The notes beneath the pieces were generated by a model, which searched no databases, had not been told where the DNA came from, and saw only the letters and a list, made by a program, of their open reading frames with translations. Both the position numbers and the translations under genes were made by a program. 64,000 bases of DNA from UBA11051 sp964390495 (GTDB lineage: Bacteria; Armatimonadota; Zipacnadia; Zipacnadales; UBA11051). Shown in pieces: positions 36,348 to 44,940 of the stretch (position 1 is the first letter of the stretch; each line of letters starts with the position of its first letter). The stretch lies in the NCBI GenBank assembly GCA_964390495.1, contig CAYMIN010000020.1, positions 1-64,000 on the forward strand. The letters run 5' to 3'.

Positions 36348-37514
36348 TCACTCATTCGCCTTAAAAACTGCAGGGGCCTCTTGCCCATACGCATTATCGT
36401 GCGAGACAACGTGCGTCTCTCCGCCGGTCGGCCAGGGCCGCACGTCCCGGTCGCCCGGCTTATCGCCGAAGAACCAGTTGTGATGAATCTCGGCTTCATC
36501 TTGGGGCACGCCTCGAATCACGATGGCGGTCACCCCCGTGCACCCGAAGGTATTGTGATGTATCTTCATCCAGTCACCGGCGATGGTGGTGCCATCGCGC
36601 CGGTCGCCGCCTCCGTGCATATCGAAGGTATGGCTCAGCGACACGCCCATCTCCACATTGTTGGCGGCTTCGTAGGCATTGCCGGGCTTGCCGGTCCCCG
36701 CGATGGAGTGCCGATTGGCGTTAAACAGGTTGTACTCAATCAGCGACACAGCCTCGTTGCCATACCCGTGCGCCACACCGTAGCCCAGGCCGTTCATCTG
36801 GTTGTGGTGGATGTAGCAATGGTGGATATGGTGGTCGTGGCCATCGGACAGATGAATGCCGGCATGGCTCCAGCCGGACAGCTCGCAGTTGTCCACCTCC
36901 AGGCCGGAGAACTTGGTGTCAATACCTTCGGACACCGGGAACTTGTAATAGTACTGGTGCTGAACCTTGCTGTCCCCGCGCTCGGCCTTGAACGAGCGGC
37001 GGTGATGGTCTATCCTGCGCTTCGGGTCCGGCCCGCGAATCCACAGCCCGCTGATCCGCACATTAGGCCCCAGCGTCCGTATCAGCGGCCTGGTGGCGAA
37101 GGCGTTGCTGTAGATTGCGGCTCCCGGCGAGCCTTCGTGCCCGCGGTTGCTGGCCAGCGTGACCCCTGCAGGTATCTCGAGTACCAGCTTCTCCGCGAAC
37201 ACCAGCGTGGTGCAGTCAATGTCGGCATCCGGCTCCACATACACGACCTCGCCTGCTTGGGCCTTCTTCAGAGCCTCGATCAGCTCATCCACACTGGCGA
37301 CGCGGTAGTCGCCATCTGTGACGATCCGCTGGTAGCCGGCTCCACCGCCGATCGGCCCCAGCTCATTCGGCTTGGCCCCATAGACCTCGCCCACGATCTC
37401 GACCCATGTTTGGCCTATTTCGGGCGGCGACTCGAAGTCCGGCCGCTCGCACTGGGCGCTCGCCTGTAGCGCGCAGCAAATCGAGAGAATCACCACTGCC
37501 AGACCTAGCTGCAT
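36348..37514 (-). CDS. Exported right-handed beta-helix (pectate-lyase-like) protein
   Basis: A 388-residue exported protein. The ATG at 37514 is chosen because GGAGG lies seven bases upstream; another ATG two codons earlier sits too close to it. A signal peptide (LAVVILSICCALQASA) is followed by DELIEALKKAQAGEVVYVEPDADID and then repeated short-strand coils (RISGLWIRG, LEVDNCELSGWSHAGIHLSDGHDHHIHHCYIHHNQ, MKIHHNTFG, AEIHHNWFFG). This is the parallel beta-helix pattern of family 1-type pectate lyases and related enzymes. Coil histidines and asparagines are abundant. Catalytic residues were not identified. Likely a polysaccharide lyase or isomerase. Confidence 0.8.
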   Translation of the reverse strand: MQLGLAVVILSICCALQASAQCERPDFESPPEIGQTWVEIVGEVYGAKPNELGPIGGGAGYQRIVTDGDYRVASVDELIEALKKAQAGEVVYVEPDADIDCTTLVFAEKLVLEIPAGVTLASNRGHEGSPGAAIYSNAFATRPLIRTLGPNVRISGLWIRGPDPKRRIDHHRRSFKAERGDSKVQHQYYYKFPVSEGIDTKFSGLEVDNCELSGWSHAGIHLSDGHDHHIHHCYIHHNQMNGLGYGVAHGYGNEAVSLIEYNLFNANRHSIAGTGKPGNAYEAANNVEMGVSLSHTFDMHGGGDRRDGTTIAGDWMKIHHNTFGCTGVTAIVIRGVPQDEAEIHHNWFFGDKPGDRDVRPWPTGGETHVVSHDNAYGQEAPAVFKANE

Positions 37515-37608
37515 TCCCATGCCTCCTTACGCCTGTCACCGCAGAGTTCTCGGCCTGCTAGGGCCGTTTCTCGATACTCATGCTGCCTTGCTTACAGCCC
37601 AAGCCGGT

Positions 37609-37634
37609 TGTAGGAGGCCGGCCTGTGTCGCGCC
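37609..37634. repeat. Diverged palindromic module C, reverse orientation
   Basis: TGTAGGAGGCCGGCCTGTGTCGCGCC resembles the reverse complement of module C (compare 32534-32562), with several substitutions. Confidence 0.4.
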
Positions 37635-38005
37635 GCAGCTACTCCCCGTCCCCAAGCCCTGGACTTTCAGCGGCTATCAAGCCGGTTTGGTTTCGCCCCA
37701 TTGCCATTCAGCCTCATCGCGTTGGATGCCTGTCGTCCTGGGGAACATTGTGTTGTAGCGCGGCCCAAGCTTGCCCGGCGTGAGCTTCTCAAGTGACCGC
37801 AGGGCGCTGTCCCGGCCCTTGCTTCCCTTGATAGCATTCGCCCTTACCTGCACTGAGTCCTCCACCGCGAATGATTCATCCCGGTGCACTTCTCACAGGC
37901 TCGGCCGCCCTTCGGCTGGCGTTGCTCTTGTTGTACTGGCAGCGGTTTCAGAACCTGGCTTTCCGAGCATCACGGACTGGTAAGACGCTGTTGGCTCTAA
38001 GCAGG

Positions 38006-38104
38006 GGACTGTCCCTTTACGGACTGCTCCCTTAGGCACTGCTTTTTCAGGGGCTCTTCTTTTAGCCACTGTTCCTTTAGGGGCTGTTCCTTTACGAACT
38101 ATCC
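38006..38104. repeat. Degenerate 15-bp tandem repeat array
   Basis: Six full units of 15 bp and one partial: GGACTGTCCCTTTAC, GGACTGCTCCCTTAG, GCACTGCTTTTTCAG, GGGCTCTTCTTTTAG, CCACTGTTCCTTTAG, GGGCTGTTCCTTTAC, GAACTATCC. Consensus GGACTGTTCCTTTAG. The same unit, taken twice, forms the hairpins at 16391 and 32414. Unlike CRISPR there are no spacers. Confidence 0.8.
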
Positions 38105-38130
38105 GCTGTGCGCGCCCAACCTTCCCGTAG

Positions 38131-38150
38131 GTCGGGCTTTCCAGCCCGAC
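38131..38150. repeat. Palindromic module B (GTCGGGCT TTCC AGCCCGAC)
   Basis: A perfect 8-bp stem with TTCC loop, then the linker AGCCGTTGCCGTTTCGCCGTTGTC leading into module A. Confidence 0.78.
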
Positions 38151-38174
38151 AGCCGTTGCCGTTTCGCCGTTGTC

Positions 38175-38198
38175 CCCTCTCCCGCTTGCGGGAGAGGG
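38175..38198. repeat. Palindromic module A (CCCTCTCCCGC TT GCGGGAGAGGG)
   Basis: A perfect 11-bp stem with TT loop, followed by CTAGGGTGAGGCCTGCCGTTGCCG. It is the best-preserved copy of module A in the window. Confidence 0.8.
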
Positions 38199-38313
38199 CT
38201 AGGGTGAGGCCTGCCGTTGCCGCGGACGCGCCCACTTGCCGAGGCCTATAGAAGGATATCCCCGAGACGCGGAGAATGTAACGACAATTCTTGCCGCTTC
38301 CCTATGCGCAAGT

Positions 38314-38341
38314 TTGAAATCTGGCGCATTTGTTCTATAAT
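38314..38341 (+). promoter_or_regulatory. Sigma-A-type promoter of the aminotransferase gene
   Basis: TTGAAA (38314-38319), a 16-bp spacer and a perfect TATAAT (38336-38341). Transcription would start near 38348, about 78 nt before the ATG at 38426. Confidence 0.7.
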
Positions 38342-38425
38342 CACTACATCAGCATCAAGTTCCGGGCCCGCGGGCCAGAGGTTCTCGCAAGCGGCCGCGG
38401 CTATCAGCCAGGAGGAGCGCTGAGT

Positions 38426-39304
38426 ATGGGGCTATTGATCTATCTCGATGGTGAATTGGTGCCTGAGGACCAGGCGAGGATATCAGTCTTCGATCACGGG
38501 CTGCTGTACGGTGACGGCATCTTCGAGGGCATCCGGGCTTACAACGCCCGCGTGTTCCGCCTCGAGGCCCACCTCGACCGGCTCTATGACGGCGCCCGCG
38601 CCTTGCAGTTGACCATCCCCCTGGACCGGGACGAGATGACGCAGGCCATTGTCGAGACCCTGCGCGCCAACCAACTGCGCGACGCCTATATCCGCCTGGT
38701 CGTCACCCGGGGCATCGGTGATCTGGGGCTTGACCCCCGCAAGTGCCCGGAGCCCACCGTCTTCATTATCGCCGACGCCATCGAGCTGTATCCGGAGCAG
38801 TTCTACGACAAGGGCCTGGAGCTGATAACCTGCGCGACCCGCCGCAACGATCCGGCCGCCCTGGATGCCGGCATCAAGTCGCTCAACTACCTCAATAACA
38901 TACTCGCGAAGATGGAGACCACCCAGGCCGGTGTGCCGGAGGGCATTATGCTGTCCTCTGAGGACTATGTCGCCGAGTGCACCGGCGACAATATCTTCCT
39001 GGTCAAAAACGGCAAGCTCATCACCCCGCCGCTGCATATCGGCAATCTCGCCGGCATCACGCGCGAGGTCACCATCGAGCTTGCCCGCCGGCAGGGCCTG
39101 CCGGTGGCCGAGGAGTTGTTCCGCACCAAGGAGGTCTATTGCGCCGACGAGTGCTTCCTCACCGGCACTGCTGCCGAGCTGATCCCTGTCGTCAAGGTGG
39201 ATGGCCGCAGCATTGGCGACGGCAAGCCCGGCCCCATCACCAAAGTGCTCCGCGAGGCCTTTGTCGCTTTAACTCAATCCGAAGGCACGCCGATATATAC
39301 CTAG
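38426..39304 (+). CDS. ilvE: Branched-chain amino acid aminotransferase
   Basis: A 292-residue class IV PLP enzyme of canonical length, transferring amino groups between branched-chain amino acids and 2-oxoglutarate. IYLDGELVPEDQARISVFDHGLLYGDGIFEGIRAY is the standard start. The Schiff-base lysine is K151 in I-K-S-L-N-Y-L-N-N. The cofactor motif AECTGDNIFLV has Cys in place of the more common Gly/Ser. The ATG follows CAGGAGGAGCGCTGAGT; longer in-frame starts would overlap the promoter. A stem-loop with a short T run follows. The sequence is much closer to textbook IlvE than the related gene at 12968. Confidence 0.93.
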   Translation: MGLLIYLDGELVPEDQARISVFDHGLLYGDGIFEGIRAYNARVFRLEAHLDRLYDGARALQLTIPLDRDEMTQAIVETLRANQLRDAYIRLVVTRGIGDLGLDPRKCPEPTVFIIADAIELYPEQFYDKGLELITCATRRNDPAALDAGIKSLNYLNNILAKMETTQAGVPEGIMLSSEDYVAECTGDNIFLVKNGKLITPPLHIGNLAGITREVTIELARRQGLPVAEELFRTKEVYCADECFLTGTAAELIPVVKVDGRSIGDGKPGPITKVLREAFVALTQSEGTPIYT

Positions 39305-39643
39305 CGCGAGGCGCCAGGGGCTCGCCGGGAACTCTCCAGGCCTCTGGCGCGTTTAAGATACTGGGAGTTGCAGTACGGAATCTCATAGCGAGCACGGTGT
39401 GGCAGTCCGGCGGACCAGCCGCCGGCACGTATCTTGTTGCGCCTTGCCGAAGGCCCGCGCCGGCGCACGGGTCCCTTGGTACATGCTTGGGGCTGAGCAC
39501 AGCGGAACGGGCCCGACTCGTCTCGGCCAATCTGCAGAATCACGATCTCTGGCCCGACGCCGTTGCCGCAACCAGCCCATAGTCGCAGAAAGACTACCCG
39601 ACGCTTCTCAGAACGAAGCAATTGTCAGGAGGCAGTTCCCGCA
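39305..39643. other. Intergenic region upstream of clpC
   Basis: 339 bp. It starts with the putative terminator of the aminotransferase gene (39311-39353). The remainder should contain the clpC promoter, but no clear -35/-10 pair and no CtsR-like direct heptads were recognised. No supportable gene. Confidence 0.45.
39311..39353 (+). terminator. Probable terminator of the aminotransferase gene
   Basis: GCGCCAG (39311-39317) pairs with CTGGCGC (39344-39350), extended by GGGCT against AGGCCT, followed by GTTT. The T run is short, so termination may be partial. Confidence 0.45.
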
Positions 39644-42121
39644 ATGGAATTATGGCAGCGTTTCACCAGCCGGGCGCGACGTGCGGTGCTGATGGCTCAT
39701 GATGAAGCCCAGCGCATGGGCATGCAGCTTATCTCCACCGAGCATCTCTTGCTCGGCCTGATGCGGCTGCGCGAGGGCATAGCGGCCGAGGTCCTGGAAA
39801 GCATCGGCCTCGACCTCGAGCGCCTCCGCAGCGAGTTGCGCAGGCAGATGGAAGTCGAGGCCCGGGGCGAGGGCTCGGCTGATGTATCCTTCACCCCCGA
39901 AGCCCAGCGCGTCTTACAGAGAGCCTACGCCGAAGCTAGACAACTAGGCGATTATCATATCGGCACCGAGCACATACTTATCGGCCTGCTGCGCGAAGGC
40001 CGCGGCGCGGCCTATCGCCTGCTGCGCCGCCATGGCGCTGACTTGCCGATGGTGCGTCATGCCCTCCGCGAAGTCTCCGGTCGCTCTGAGGACCGCGAGC
40101 GCGAAGAAGGCGAAGGCAGCGAAACTCCCAATCTCGACTATTTCAGCCGCGATCTTACCCAGTTGGCTCGCGAAGACAAGCTCGACCCGATTGTTGACCG
40201 CGAGACCGAGACTCAGCGCGTCATCCAGATACTCTGCCGCCGCACTAAGAACAATCCCTGTCTCATCGGCGAAGCCGGCGTCGGCAAGACCGCGATTGTT
40301 GAGGGCCTTGCTCAGAAGATCGTCAACAACGAAGTTCCTCCGCTGCTTCACGGCAGGCGCCTGGTGGCGCTTGATTTGGCCGGGCTGGTCGCCGGCACCA
40401 AGTACCGTGGCGAATTCGAGGAACGGATGAAGCGCGTCCTCGAGGAGATTAGGGAAAGCGAAGGCCAGATCATCGTCTTCCTGGACGAGTTGCAGACTAT
40501 CGTCGGCACCGGCGCCGCCGAGGGCGCGATGGACGCCTCGAACATACTCAAGCCCGGCCTGGCGCGCGGCGAGCTGCAGTGCATCGGCGCCGCCACTATG
40601 GATGAATACCGCAAGTATATCGAGAAGACCCCCTCACTCGAGCGCCGCTTTCAGGCGGTCAAGGTCGAAGAGCCCGGCACCGAGCAGACCATCGAGGTCC
40701 TGCGCGGCATCCGCGAGCGCTACGAGGAGTTTCACCGCGTCCAGGTCGCCGAGGAGGCCCTGCAGGCTGCGGTGGACCTCTCGGTCCGCTACATCAGCGA
40801 TCGATCCCTGCCGGACAAGGCCATTGACCTGATTGATGAGGCCTGCTCTCGCGTCAAGCTGCGACACTTCAATGTCGAGCAGCCGGCGATTGACGACCTG
40901 ATTGAACAGCGTGCCGATCTCGAACAGAGCATGGAGGCGGCTCTCTCGCCGGAAACCTATGACATCGAGCAAGCCCAGAAAGCTGACAGCCGGCGACGCC
41001 AAATTGATGCCGAAATCGCCAAGCTCAAAGACGAATCTCAGCAAGGCGAGCCACCCTTGGTACTGGCGGAAGACATTGCCGACATTGTCTCGATGTGGAC
41101 CCACATCCCCGTCACTGCCCTCACCCAGGCCGAATCCCGACGCCTGCTCTGCATGGAGGACGAGATCCACGAAGACATGGTCGGCCAGGACGAGGCCATC
41201 AAGACGGTGGCCAAGGCCATCCGTCGCGCCCGCGCCGGCGTCAAGGACCCGCGACGGCCGATGGGTTCCTTCATCTTCCTTGGGCCCACGGGTGTCGGCA
41301 AGACCTTGCTCGCCCAGACGCTGGCCAAGTTCCTCTTCGGCGACCGTGATGCGGTGATCCGGATTGACATGTCTGAGTACATGGAAAAGTTCGCCGTCTC
41401 GCGCCTGATCGGTGCCCCGCCCGGCTATGTCGGCTATGAGGAGAGCGGCCAGCTCTCGGAAGCCGTGCGCCGCCGTCCCTATTCCGTGGTCCTCTTCGAC
41501 GAGATCGAGAAAGCCCACAGCGAGGTCTTCAACATCCTGCTGCAGATCATGGAAGACGGCCGCCTCACCGATGCCCAAGGCCGCACCGTTGACTTCAAAA
41601 ACGCCGTGGTCATCATGACCTCGAATGCCGGCGCGCGCACCATCACCTCCGACAAGCCGCTCGGCTTCAGCACCCACGAGAGCGACCAGGTCGCCCGTGA
41701 CCGGCGCAAAGACTACGCCAGGATGAAGAACAAGGTCACCGAGGAGCTGCGCAAGACCTTCAGCCCGGAGTTCCTCAATCGTGTGGACGATGTGGTGGTA
41801 TTCCACGCTCTCACGCCCGAGCAGATCGAGGCGATAGTGGACCTGGAGCTGCGCAATATCCGCAGCCAGTTGGCCGCCCGCGGCCTCAAGTTCGAGCTCA
41901 CCGCGCCGATGCGCCGGCACCTGTCCAAAGAAGGCTACGACCCGGACATGGGCGCGCGGCCCCTGCGCCGAGCCGTCCGCGAGTTCATCGAGGACCCGGT
42001 GGCCCAGCGGCTGCTGGAGGAGGACACCGAACAGCACAGCGGCCTGCTGCGCGTGGACATAGATAGCGACGGCGAAATCACCGTCGAAATCCAGGAGGAC
42101 CCCGTCGCGGTCACCAACTGA
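39644..42121 (+). CDS. clpC: ClpC-type AAA+ unfoldase
   Basis: An 825-residue class I Clp/Hsp100 ATPase that unfolds substrates for ClpP. Residues 1-145 form the double ClpN domain (MELWQRFTSRARRAVLMAHDEAQRMG, then ISTEHLLLGL). The first AAA+ module has Walker A G209-E-A-G-V-G-K-T216 and IIVFLDEL. A middle domain (about 395-470) of ClpC length follows. The second module has G547-P-T-G-V-G-K-T554 and VVLFDEIEKAH, with a C-terminal D2-small domain. The tail lacks a long extension. The ATG at 39644 follows AGGAGGCAG; earlier in-frame codons give a basic, unrelated leader. No mcsA/mcsB/ctsR genes are adjacent. A strong terminator follows. Confidence 0.96.
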   Translation: MELWQRFTSRARRAVLMAHDEAQRMGMQLISTEHLLLGLMRLREGIAAEVLESIGLDLERLRSELRRQMEVEARGEGSADVSFTPEAQRVLQRAYAEARQLGDYHIGTEHILIGLLREGRGAAYRLLRRHGADLPMVRHALREVSGRSEDREREEGEGSETPNLDYFSRDLTQLAREDKLDPIVDRETETQRVIQILCRRTKNNPCLIGEAGVGKTAIVEGLAQKIVNNEVPPLLHGRRLVALDLAGLVAGTKYRGEFEERMKRVLEEIRESEGQIIVFLDELQTIVGTGAAEGAMDASNILKPGLARGELQCIGAATMDEYRKYIEKTPSLERRFQAVKVEEPGTEQTIEVLRGIRERYEEFHRVQVAEEALQAAVDLSVRYISDRSLPDKAIDLIDEACSRVKLRHFNVEQPAIDDLIEQRADLEQSMEAALSPETYDIEQAQKADSRRRQIDAEIAKLKDESQQGEPPLVLAEDIADIVSMWTHIPVTALTQAESRRLLCMEDEIHEDMVGQDEAIKTVAKAIRRARAGVKDPRRPMGSFIFLGPTGVGKTLLAQTLAKFLFGDRDAVIRIDMSEYMEKFAVSRLIGAPPGYVGYEESGQLSEAVRRRPYSVVLFDEIEKAHSEVFNILLQIMEDGRLTDAQGRTVDFKNAVVIMTSNAGARTITSDKPLGFSTHESDQVARDRRKDYARMKNKVTEELRKTFSPEFLNRVDDVVVFHALTPEQIEAIVDLELRNIRSQLAARGLKFELTAPMRRHLSKEGYDPDMGARPLRRAVREFIEDPVAQRLLEEDTEQHSGLLRVDIDSDGEITVEIQEDPVAVTN

Positions 42122-42157
42122 TCCCCAATCCTTACCCCGCAAGCCCTCCGACGAAAT

Positions 42158-42192
42158 GACCCGCCTCGACCATCGAGGCGGGTCGTTATTTT
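42158..42192 (+). terminator. Rho-independent terminator of clpC
   Basis: A 12-bp perfect stem GACCCGCCTCGA / TCGAGGCGGGTC (42158-42169 and 42173-42184) with a CCA loop, followed by GTTATTTT. It lies 37 bp after the clpC stop codon. Confidence 0.9.
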
Positions 42193-42267
42193 GGCTCCCG
42201 ATAAAGAAACCGAGCCGGATGTCGGCAACGAATATATGGCAAGATGCTGCGGCTTTCCCAGCCAGAA

Positions 42268-43119
42268 CTAGTCATAGACGAGTATTACATGGCTCAGTTT
42301 GCGGTTTGGGAGGGTTACGAACATCCCGTTGGAGTACAGTGCAGAGGACGAGCCGCCGTCGAGATTGGCCGCGTGCCGGACTCCCAGCCGCAACATGATA
42401 TGCGCCAGTTTGTTCAGCGTCACCGGCGTATGGACGGTGACCAGGATCAGCTTTTCGCTGCAAGTCAGGCCGAGGGCGCTGCGCCGCGCCGTGCCCAGCA
42501 CCGCCGGGTCGGTGAAGCCCTCCTCGCGCGGATGCAGGTAGAGAGCCGCATCACGCGCCAGCGTCGGCCCGGTGCAGAGGGCGTGACGGCACTCACTGAA
42601 ACTCAGCTCCTGGGTGCCGTCGGGAAAGCGGAATCGCACCTCGCCGTTCTCGTGGAAGCAGATGGCGGTGCCGCAGCGGCCCTGGTAGAGGTACTGGCTG
42701 TAGCGGACGATGGTGCCGGTCGGCTGGCCGTTCTGCAAGTGGAAGTAGGTGCCGTTGATGGCGGCGCGCGGCTGATAGCGGGCCACGATCCGGTGGAAGC
42801 TCTCCCAGGGGAAATAGCCGCGTTGGGGGTCGGCGTGGCGGGCGAAGCCGGGCATTACCCGCACGCTGGGAGCCGCGGTGTTGACGGTGATGACGTTGAC
42901 CCCCACTCGGCCGATTAGCTGCCAGGAACGGGCTACATGCGGGGAGCGCTGCGGGGTCGAGTTGCCGAACAACGGCAGCCCGGGCGCGCTGACGGGTACT
43001 CCGTCGCTGCCCAAGGCCGGGAGCATACCGCTGATAGCGCCCCAGCACAGCAGGACGGCCGGCAACGCCAAATGCCGGCAAGACCATGCCAGGATTGATA
43101 GGCCCCTACTGTTGTTCAT
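42268..43119 (-). CDS. Exported phosphodiester glycosidase family (NAGPA-like) protein
   Basis: A 283-residue exported protein. After a hydrophobic N-terminal segment (LALPAVLLCWGAISGMLPA) the NAGPA/DUF2233 domain spans residues about 70-283: VGVNVITVNTAAPSVRVMPG, RAAINGTYFHLQNGQPTGTIV, GTAICFHENGEVRF, and the hallmark N-L-D-G-G-S-S-S-A-L near the C-terminus. In mammals this fold uncovers mannose-6-phosphate; bacterial members act on cell-wall or exopolysaccharide phosphodiesters. It is convergent with clpC, separated by the terminator, and has its own likely promoter near 43240. Confidence 0.85.
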   Translation of the reverse strand: MNNSRGLSILAWSCRHLALPAVLLCWGAISGMLPALGSDGVPVSAPGLPLFGNSTPQRSPHVARSWQLIGRVGVNVITVNTAAPSVRVMPGFARHADPQRGYFPWESFHRIVARYQPRAAINGTYFHLQNGQPTGTIVRYSQYLYQGRCGTAICFHENGEVRFRFPDGTQELSFSECRHALCTGPTLARDAALYLHPREEGFTDPAVLGTARRSALGLTCSEKLILVTVHTPVTLNKLAHIMLRLGVRHAANLDGGSSSALYSNGMFVTLPNRKLSHVILVYD

Positions 43120-43634
43120 GGTTGGTCTGCTTGCCTTGCTGCAGTTTGTATTCCAACTGGTGCGTGCGCCAGGCCTGGCCTACGCGGTCACGATACGCTA
43201 GCGGTTGCCGGTCGAATCGTCGCCTCTATTATGATTATACCCACTCTGATTGCCTGTTAGCAACGACCTCGGGCGGGAAGCTGAGCGCGGTGGAAAAAGC
43301 AGGACGCTCCCGCCTTCGCTAAAGCTTCCGCCTTCGCCAAGGCTATGGCGGACACGACGGTGGACAACCAGGCCGAGCCACGCGGCTTGTGAGTTGTGCG
43401 GGCGAGCCGGGGAGATGATCCAGCGCCGAGGCAGCGCTCCGAGTGTCAGGATGAATGGCGCGGGGGAAAGCTAACGGCAAACAGGGATGGCAGTCGCCGC
43501 TCAGCAAACGGCTGGCGAGATGCCAGGAAGCAGCCCAAGCGCCGAAGGCCAAGACGAGGCCGCGGGAGGCCCCTGCATCTATCTAGGCCGAGAGGCCAAG
43601 CGTGGAAGGGCAAGGCAGTGAGCCGTAAGACGCC
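43120..43634. other. Intergenic region with promoter and module E
   Basis: 515 bp between two minus-strand genes. It holds the promoter of the NAGPA-like gene (43234-43263) and, at 43328-43351, a small palindromic element, CCGCC-TTCGCCAAGGCTAT-GGCGG with an inner GCCTT/AAGGC stem (module E). The rest shows no supportable gene. Confidence 0.5.
43234..43263 (-). promoter_or_regulatory. Probable sigma-A promoter of the NAGPA-like gene
   Basis: On the minus strand TTGCTA (43263-43258) and a perfect TATAAT (43239-43234) are separated by 18 bp. The start would be near 43227, giving a leader of about 108 nt. Confidence 0.5.
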
Positions 43635-44477
43635 TCAGGGGCCTGCGGCACAGCGGAAGCCGATATGGTCGGTGCCATTGGCGGGATGATACTGGTAACG
43701 GAAGGCACAACGGAAATACCTGGGGTCGTCGAGGCTCCAAGCGCCGCCGCGCAAGACCCGGCACTCGCCGAAAGAAACGGTCTCGAAGAATGTGACATGA
43801 GCCGCCGGGGACGGTCCCTGGGGATCAGCTTCGGGACTTACGGCGTAGTAGCTCTCATCATAGCGGTCGGCACACCACTCCCATACATTCCCGGTCATGT
43901 GGAGGGCTCCACACCAACTGACAGCCCCGAGAAAGCTGTCCGCCGGGAAGGTCTGGCCGCCGGGCCCCCGGTTGTTGAAATTGCAGCAGCTCTTCTCGTC
44001 CCAGGCGTCGCCCCAGGGGTACTTGTGCTTGGCGGGCCCGGCCGCTGCGTACTCCCACTCGGCCTCGGTGGGCAGGCGCAGGCCATAGTGCCGGCAGTAA
44101 GCAGTGGCGTCTTCCCAGTTCACCCAGACCACCGGATGGTCGTCGCCCTGGTTGCTAGCCGGCGGGAATTGGCGGCCGGTCGCCTGGCAGAAGTCGCGGT
44201 ACTGGGCATTGGTGACCTCACAGGCGCTGAGCCAGAAGCCCTTGGTGATCTTCACCAGATGGGCGGGCTGCTCATCATCGTCGGCTTCATCGCCGTCGCA
44301 GCCCATGATGAACTCCCCGGGCGGCACCCATACCAGCTTGCCCCCATCCGGGCCGATGATCTGCTCGCCGGCAGTCGTGCCCGGTCGCTGCCAGGGACTG
44401 GCATCATCCGCCGCGGACATGATCCCCATTGCAGCAATCAGGAACACAAGCAATGCCGGTCTTGTCAGCAGCGTCAT
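43635..44477 (-). CDS. Exported FGE-sulfatase (SUMF1)-fold protein, Cys-less
   Basis: A 280-residue exported protein. The ATG follows AGGAGAGGGCTGAGC. A signal peptide (LLVFLIAAMGIMSAADD) precedes an FGE/SUMF1 domain at residues about 45-278: PGEFIMGCDGDEADDDEQPAHLVKI, EVTNAQYRDFC, PVVWVNWEDATAYCRHYGLRLPTEAEWEYAA, GNVWEWCADRY, RVLRGGAWS and HIGFRCA. In true formylglycine-generating enzymes a Cys pair lies between the GGS and RCAxR motifs. Here that segment reads G-G-A-W-S-L-D-D-P-R-Y-F-R-C-A and lacks both. It is therefore unlikely to make formylglycine. Members without the Cys pair often bind ligands or act as other enzymes. Confidence 0.85.
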   Translation of the reverse strand: MTLLTRPALLVFLIAAMGIMSAADDASPWQRPGTTAGEQIIGPDGGKLVWVPPGEFIMGCDGDEADDDEQPAHLVKITKGFWLSACEVTNAQYRDFCQATGRQFPPASNQGDDHPVVWVNWEDATAYCRHYGLRLPTEAEWEYAAAGPAKHKYPWGDAWDEKSCCNFNNRGPGGQTFPADSFLGAVSWCGALHMTGNVWEWCADRYDESYYAVSPEADPQGPSPAAHVTFFETVSFGECRVLRGGAWSLDDPRYFRCAFRYQYHPANGTDHIGFRCAAGP

Positions 44478-44586
44478 GCTCAGCCCTCTCCTGGGTGGTT
44501 TGGCTCGGCTCGGTTAGATGATTTCGGCAAGGGCTAGGCAATTACCTGCAAGGCGGCGTGGCGGCGGCAACGCGTCGGCAAGGCCC

Positions 44587-44607
44587 GGCGCGGTACAGGC
44601 CCGCGCC
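44587..44607. repeat. Palindromic module C (GGCGCGG...CCGCGCC)
   Basis: A 7-bp perfect stem around TACAGGC, followed by CTACAACGGCAGCCCTCACCC, the linker into module A. Confidence 0.72.
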
Positions 44608-44632
44608 CTACAACGGCAGCCCTCACCCCCGG

Positions 44633-44657
44633 CCCCTCTCCCGAAACGGGAGAGGGG
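44633..44657. repeat. Palindromic module A (CCCCTCTCCCG AAA CGGGAGAGGGG)
   Basis: A perfect 11-bp stem with AAA loop, preceded by CCCTCACCCCCGG and followed by AGAACGGCAACGGC. Confidence 0.75.
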
Positions 44658-44672
44658 AGAACGGCAACGGCA

Positions 44673-44695
44673 CGGGTACCCGATGCGTCCCTACA
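44673..44695. repeat. Direct repeat D, copy 1
   Basis: The 23-bp CGGGTACCCGATGCGTCCCTACA, containing the palindrome CGGGTACCCG, recurs exactly at 44768-44790. Confidence 0.75.
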
Positions 44696-44706
44696 ACGAG
44701 AACGGC

Positions 44707-44726
44707 GGCGGGCTGGAAAGCCCGCC
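44707..44726. repeat. Palindromic module B (GGCGGGCT GGAA AGCCCGCC)
   Basis: An 8-bp stem with GGAA loop, the complement orientation of the copies at 32630 and 38131. CCCACGCGG follows, as in the copy at 46113. Confidence 0.7.
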
Positions 44727-44767
44727 CCACGCGGAAGAAAACCGCGGGCGCACCCACGCCTTCGACG

Positions 44768-44790
44768 CGGGTACCCGATGCGTCCCTACA
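44768..44790. repeat. Direct repeat D, copy 2
   Basis: Exact 23-bp copy of the element at 44673-44695. Confidence 0.75.
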
Positions 44791-44940
44791 GTAGCACCGT
44801 TAACCAGGGGATTGTCGGCCGTTCGGGGTTTTGACACAGCTTCCAGGCCGCAACCATCATGGAGGCATTGCGGCGGAAGTTAGAATGAATGCGAAAAACG
44901 TAACTGAACAAGGATTCGGTTGCGAGGGGGAGGAACAATA

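Larger units (their letters stand above)
37515..38425. other. Large intergenic region of repeats with ilvE-type promoter
   Basis: 911 bp between divergent genes, without a supportable gene. In order it contains a diverged module C (37609-37634), a degenerate 15-bp tandem array (38006-38104), modules B and A joined by a GCCGTTGCCG linker (38131-38198), and a sigma-A-type promoter (38314-38341). The stretch 37640-37980 shows nothing convincing. Confidence 0.6.

Noticed and set aside
37677..37889. 70-codon minus-strand frame in the large repeat-rich gap
   Set aside because: Charged composition looks protein-like, but there is no ribosome-binding site, no family match by eye and it sits among repeats.
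38006..38104. Possible CRISPR array
   Set aside because: The 15-bp units are directly contiguous with no spacers, and no cas genes are in the window.
43396..43689. 97-codon plus-strand frame before the FGE-fold gene
   Set aside because: Arg/Pro/Gly-rich translation without domain features; it overlaps the end of the FGE-fold gene antisense and lacks a ribosome-binding site.
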